Program-made: the position numbers and the translations under genes
NCBI GenBank assembly: GCA_947173865.1
Contig: CAMWGS010000018.1
Location: forward strand, 1-15,903
Reading direction: 5' to 3'
Source: an uncultured Ruminococcus sp.
GTDB taxonomy: Bacteria; Bacillota; Clostridia; Oscillospirales; Ruminococcaceae
Length of the DNA stretch: 15,903 nt
The notes under the pieces: model-generated
Told to the model about the DNA's origin: nothing
Seen by the model: only the letters and a program-made list of their open reading frames with translations
Database searches by the model: none
Shown: in pieces, positions 14,049-15,903 of the stretch
How the letters are laid out: every line of letters begins with the position of its first letter
Numbering within the stretch: the first letter of the stretch is position 1

Positions 14049-14723
14049 TTACCGTTCTGAACACGTTTTTCCGCTTGCAGAAAACGCACAGTTACCTTTC
14101 ATTTTACATGATTCACATCCCTTTTTTCCACGTTCAACAGGCGTTTCAGATATTCCTATAATCGCAGTAACAGACTTTGACGGCAAAAGCAGACTGTTTT
14201 TCGTTACGGTAAGCCCTATTCTTCTCTGTGCATTCAGAAATATAAGCAAATCTTTCTGAATGTCAAGCGGTAAATCACCATATCCCGCACTGAATCGCCA
14301 TGTGCGGTACTTAGCCTTTACGTTTTCAAAAATTTCTTCTTCGGCACGGTTACAAACCTGCTCAACGCCTGCACTGCACAGACAGTCCACCGCTAAAGCC
14401 TCTGCCATGTCTGTAACGGCAGTACGGCGGATAAGCTTATCTGCCTCCGCCGAAAGCGTTACCGCCATGACTATAGCTTCTGTACAGCCTGAAAGATGCT
14501 TTTTAATGTCATTACCCGACAGTACTGTATTCACACCGCCGAGCAATACACCGTTTTCAGTGAAGTTTACCGTTGTTTTTCGGTAAACATATTTAGGTCG
14601 CACAGATTCTCTTACAATAATTTCACATCTGTCAAGAATTTCTGATATTCTGTCATCAGGAACACTCCTTACACCCATATAACGTGCGGCTTCCTTTTTT
14701 GAAATGGGATTCAGTGTCATCAT
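14049..14723 (-). CDS. Stand-alone cobalamin-dependent methionine synthase reactivation-domain protein
   Basis: This 224-residue protein resembles the C-terminal activation domain of MetH, which binds S-adenosylmethionine and re-methylates the cofactor after it is oxidised to cob(II)alamin. R143-F-S-A-G147-Y148 (RFSAGYGDLP) corresponds to the SAM-binding RxxxGY of MetH. The PSKSVTAIIGIS (181-192) match closes the fold. The N-terminal half (about 1-140) fits the helical part of the domain. The C-terminus adds a cysteine-rich tail (C203, C206, C212, C221) that could bind metal; E. coli MetH has no such tail. The start codon overlaps the metF stop (ATGA, 4 nt), showing translational coupling. 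A second ATG at 14720 is possible. The methionine synthase core must be encoded elsewhere. Confidence 0.87.
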   Translation of the reverse strand: MMTLNPISKKEAARYMGVRSVPDDRISEILDRCEIIVRESVRPKYVYRKTTVNFTENGVLLGGVNTVLSGNDIKKHLSGCTEAIVMAVTLSAEADKLIRRTAVTDMAEALAVDCLCSAGVEQVCNRAEEEIFENVKAKYRTWRFSAGYGDLPLDIQKDLLIFLNAQRRIGLTVTKNSLLLPSKSVTAIIGISETPVERGKKGCESCKMKGNCAFSASGKTCSER

Positions 14724-15580
14724 ACACCAATAATTCCCGAAACCGCTTCGCTGATTTTTTTAGCAACATAAGCGTTGTTCATAGTATAAAGATGTATTCC
14801 GTCTACTCCGCTTGCGACAAGGTCAACAATCTGGTTCACCGCATATGCAATGCCTGCATCTCTGAGTGCTTTGGGGTTATTTTCATACTTCTGCATGATT
14901 CTTACAAACTTTCTCGGCAGACTTGCTCCACAGGTCGTCACCATGCGTTCAATCTGATTTTTATTGACAACAGGCATAATTCCCGCTTCAATCGGTACAC
15001 CGATACCTGCGATTGCCGTCTTTTCACGGAATTCATAAAACGCTGAATTGTCAAAGAAAAGCTGACTGATAAGATGTGACGCACCTGATTCAACTTTCTT
15101 TTTAAGGTTGATTATATCGTCAACAAGTGAATCAGCGTCGGGGTGACATTCAGGATAACAAGCACCTGCAATGTCAAAATCACCTTTGGATTTTATATAT
15201 GTTATGAGGTCACTGGCGTGCGGAAAGTCCATTTTCGGCTCAATATCGGGATTCCTGTCACCTCTCAGAGCAAGAATGTTTTCAATTCCCCTGCTTTTTA
15301 TTTCATCAAGAGTTGAAGAAATTTCCTCCTTTGTATAGTTGATACAGGGCAGGTGAATCATCGGTGTTATACCGTTTTCCTTTATTCTTGACGCTACGTC
15401 ACACGCAAATGTATTATTACTGCTTCCGCCTGCACCAAAAGTCACACTGATAAAATCGGGTTTCAGGTCATGAAGTTCGTCAAGCGTCCTGTAAATAACA
15501 TCAACCGAACTTGTCTTTTTAGGTGGAAAAACTTCAAACGAAAAAACCGTTTTTTTGTCAAATATCTCTCTTATTTTCAT
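14720..15580 (-). CDS. metF: 5,10-methylenetetrahydrofolate reductase
   Basis: MetF reduces 5,10-methylene-THF to 5-methyl-THF, the methyl donor for methionine synthase. The 286-residue TIM-barrel flavoprotein shows FSFEVFPPK (13-21; E16 equals the catalytic Glu28 of E. coli), ISVTFGAGGSS (44-54), and ILALRGDRN (102-110; D108 equals Asp120 at the FAD). SHLISQLFFDN and a GIMPVVNK segment follow. The length is that of bacterial MetF without the regulatory domain of eukaryotic enzymes. GGAGGA lies just before the ATG. The gene starts 18 bp after ung and overlaps the MetH reactivation gene by 4 nt, tying methyl-THF supply to cobalamin enzyme repair. Confidence 0.96.
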   Translation of the reverse strand: MKIREIFDKKTVFSFEVFPPKKTSSVDVIYRTLDELHDLKPDFISVTFGAGGSSNNTFACDVASRIKENGITPMIHLPCINYTKEEISSTLDEIKSRGIENILALRGDRNPDIEPKMDFPHASDLITYIKSKGDFDIAGACYPECHPDADSLVDDIINLKKKVESGASHLISQLFFDNSAFYEFREKTAIAGIGVPIEAGIMPVVNKNQIERMVTTCGASLPRKFVRIMQKYENNPKALRDAGIAYAVNQIVDLVASGVDGIHLYTMNNAYVAKKISEAVSGIIGV

Positions 15581-15598
15581 TATGTCCTCCGAATTTTT

Positions 15599-15903
15599 TT
15601 ATTCTATGCTCCAGTCAATTTCTTCCATACCGTTCGCACGTAAAAATTCATTTGCCTGTGAAAAATGTTTACAGCCGAAAAAGCCGTTAAACGCTGAAAG
15701 CGGACTGGGGTGAGCAGATTTGAGTACAAGGTGATTAGGGTTTGTGATAAACTTCTGTTTTGCCTTTGCGTCACCGCCCCAAAGTATGAAAACCATTGGT
15801 TTCTCACGCTGATTGAGCAGTTTTATAACATCAGTAGTAAAGTTTTCCCAACCTATTCCACGATGGCTTTTAGGAGAGTGAGCCCTTACGGTAAGTACGG
15901 AAT
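15599..15903 (-). CDS. ung: Uracil-DNA glycosylase, C-terminal part (5' end outside window)
   Basis: Family 1 UDG removes uracil from DNA to start base-excision repair. The minus-strand frame enters from the window edge (first full codon at 15901) and ends at TAA 15601-15599, giving 100 visible residues. The sequence SVLTVRAHSPKSHRGIGWENF, then PMVFILWGGDAKAKQKFI, leads to the DNA-minor-groove loop HPSPLSAFNGFFGCKHFSQANE. This loop contains the conserved histidine (E. coli His187) and the leucine that inserts into DNA. The N-terminal water-activating GQDPYH motif lies outside the window. Stop and metF start are 18 bp apart, so the two are likely in one transcript. Confidence 0.96.
   Translation of the reverse strand, partial: SVLTVRAHSPKSHRGIGWENFTTDVIKLLNQREKPMVFILWGGDAKAKQKFITNPNHLVLKSAHPSPLSAFNGFFGCKHFSQANEFLRANGMEEIDWSIE

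Noticed and set aside
14027..14089. Longer N-terminus of the solute-binding protein
   Set aside because: The signal peptide begins at 14026 with a well-placed AAGGAG; the longer form would bury it and overlap the upstream gene.
1..15903. Defence island, prophage, integron or CRISPR content
   Set aside because: No spaced repeats, recombinase, transposase, toxin-antitoxin pair or phage gene was seen; nearly all frames are housekeeping or surface genes.

Overview
The window looks like chromosomal DNA of a low-to-moderate GC member of the Bacillota, most likely a Ruminococcus-type Oscillospiraceae. The main pointers are a secreted protease carrying a cellulosome-type dockerin, RNase Y, a clostridial 2[4Fe-4S] ferredoxin, RqcP, and strong AGGAGG-type ribosome binding sites throughout. 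This placement is inferred from gene content, not from a database search. The window is densely coded; the longest gene-free stretch is about 180 bp (9993-10171). I see no rRNA, tRNA, CRISPR array, insertion sequence or prophage gene.

Left part (1-5405, plus strand). The 3' part of rny ends in a good terminator. A probable two-gene unit follows: an N-terminal dockerin fused to an M6-like zinc metalloprotease, then an O-antigen ligase/Wzy-like membrane protein 21 bp downstream. Next come two single-gene units, each with a recognisable sigma-A promoter and terminator: a 56-residue ferredoxin and a DUF4352-like lipoprotein.

Middle (5444-9992). A minus-strand SpoVB/MATE-type flippase converges on the lipoprotein gene. 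It shares a short divergent promoter region with a plus-strand run: a PLP-dependent aminotransferase of the LysN/MocR-domain class, an unrecognised 172-residue protein with codon use typical of highly expressed genes, and trpS.

Right-middle (9993-11562). A palindrome-rich leader precedes mazG - HU - rqcP. This matches part of the yab cluster of spore-formers (yabM flippase, yabN MazG, yabO/rqcP, yabP, yabQ, divIC). Here the flippase is displaced and yabP/yabQ do not follow. A terminator-like hairpin sits between HU and rqcP.

Right end (11564-15903, minus strand). A bidirectional terminator separates rqcP from an orphan NAD-dependent epimerase. Upstream of that on the minus strand lies a tight run: ung (3' end only) - metF - a stand-alone MetH reactivation-domain protein - an ABC-type solute-binding lipoprotein with no permease next to it. 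metF and the reactivation protein overlap by 4 nt. MetF supplies methyl-THF, and the reactivation protein would repair oxidised cobalamin on a methionine synthase encoded elsewhere.

I found no convincing new defence or mobile system. The items most worth a second look are the dockerin-protease/ligase pair, the unknown 172-residue protein, the split MetH reactivation gene linked to an orphan binding protein, and the palindromic leader of mazG.
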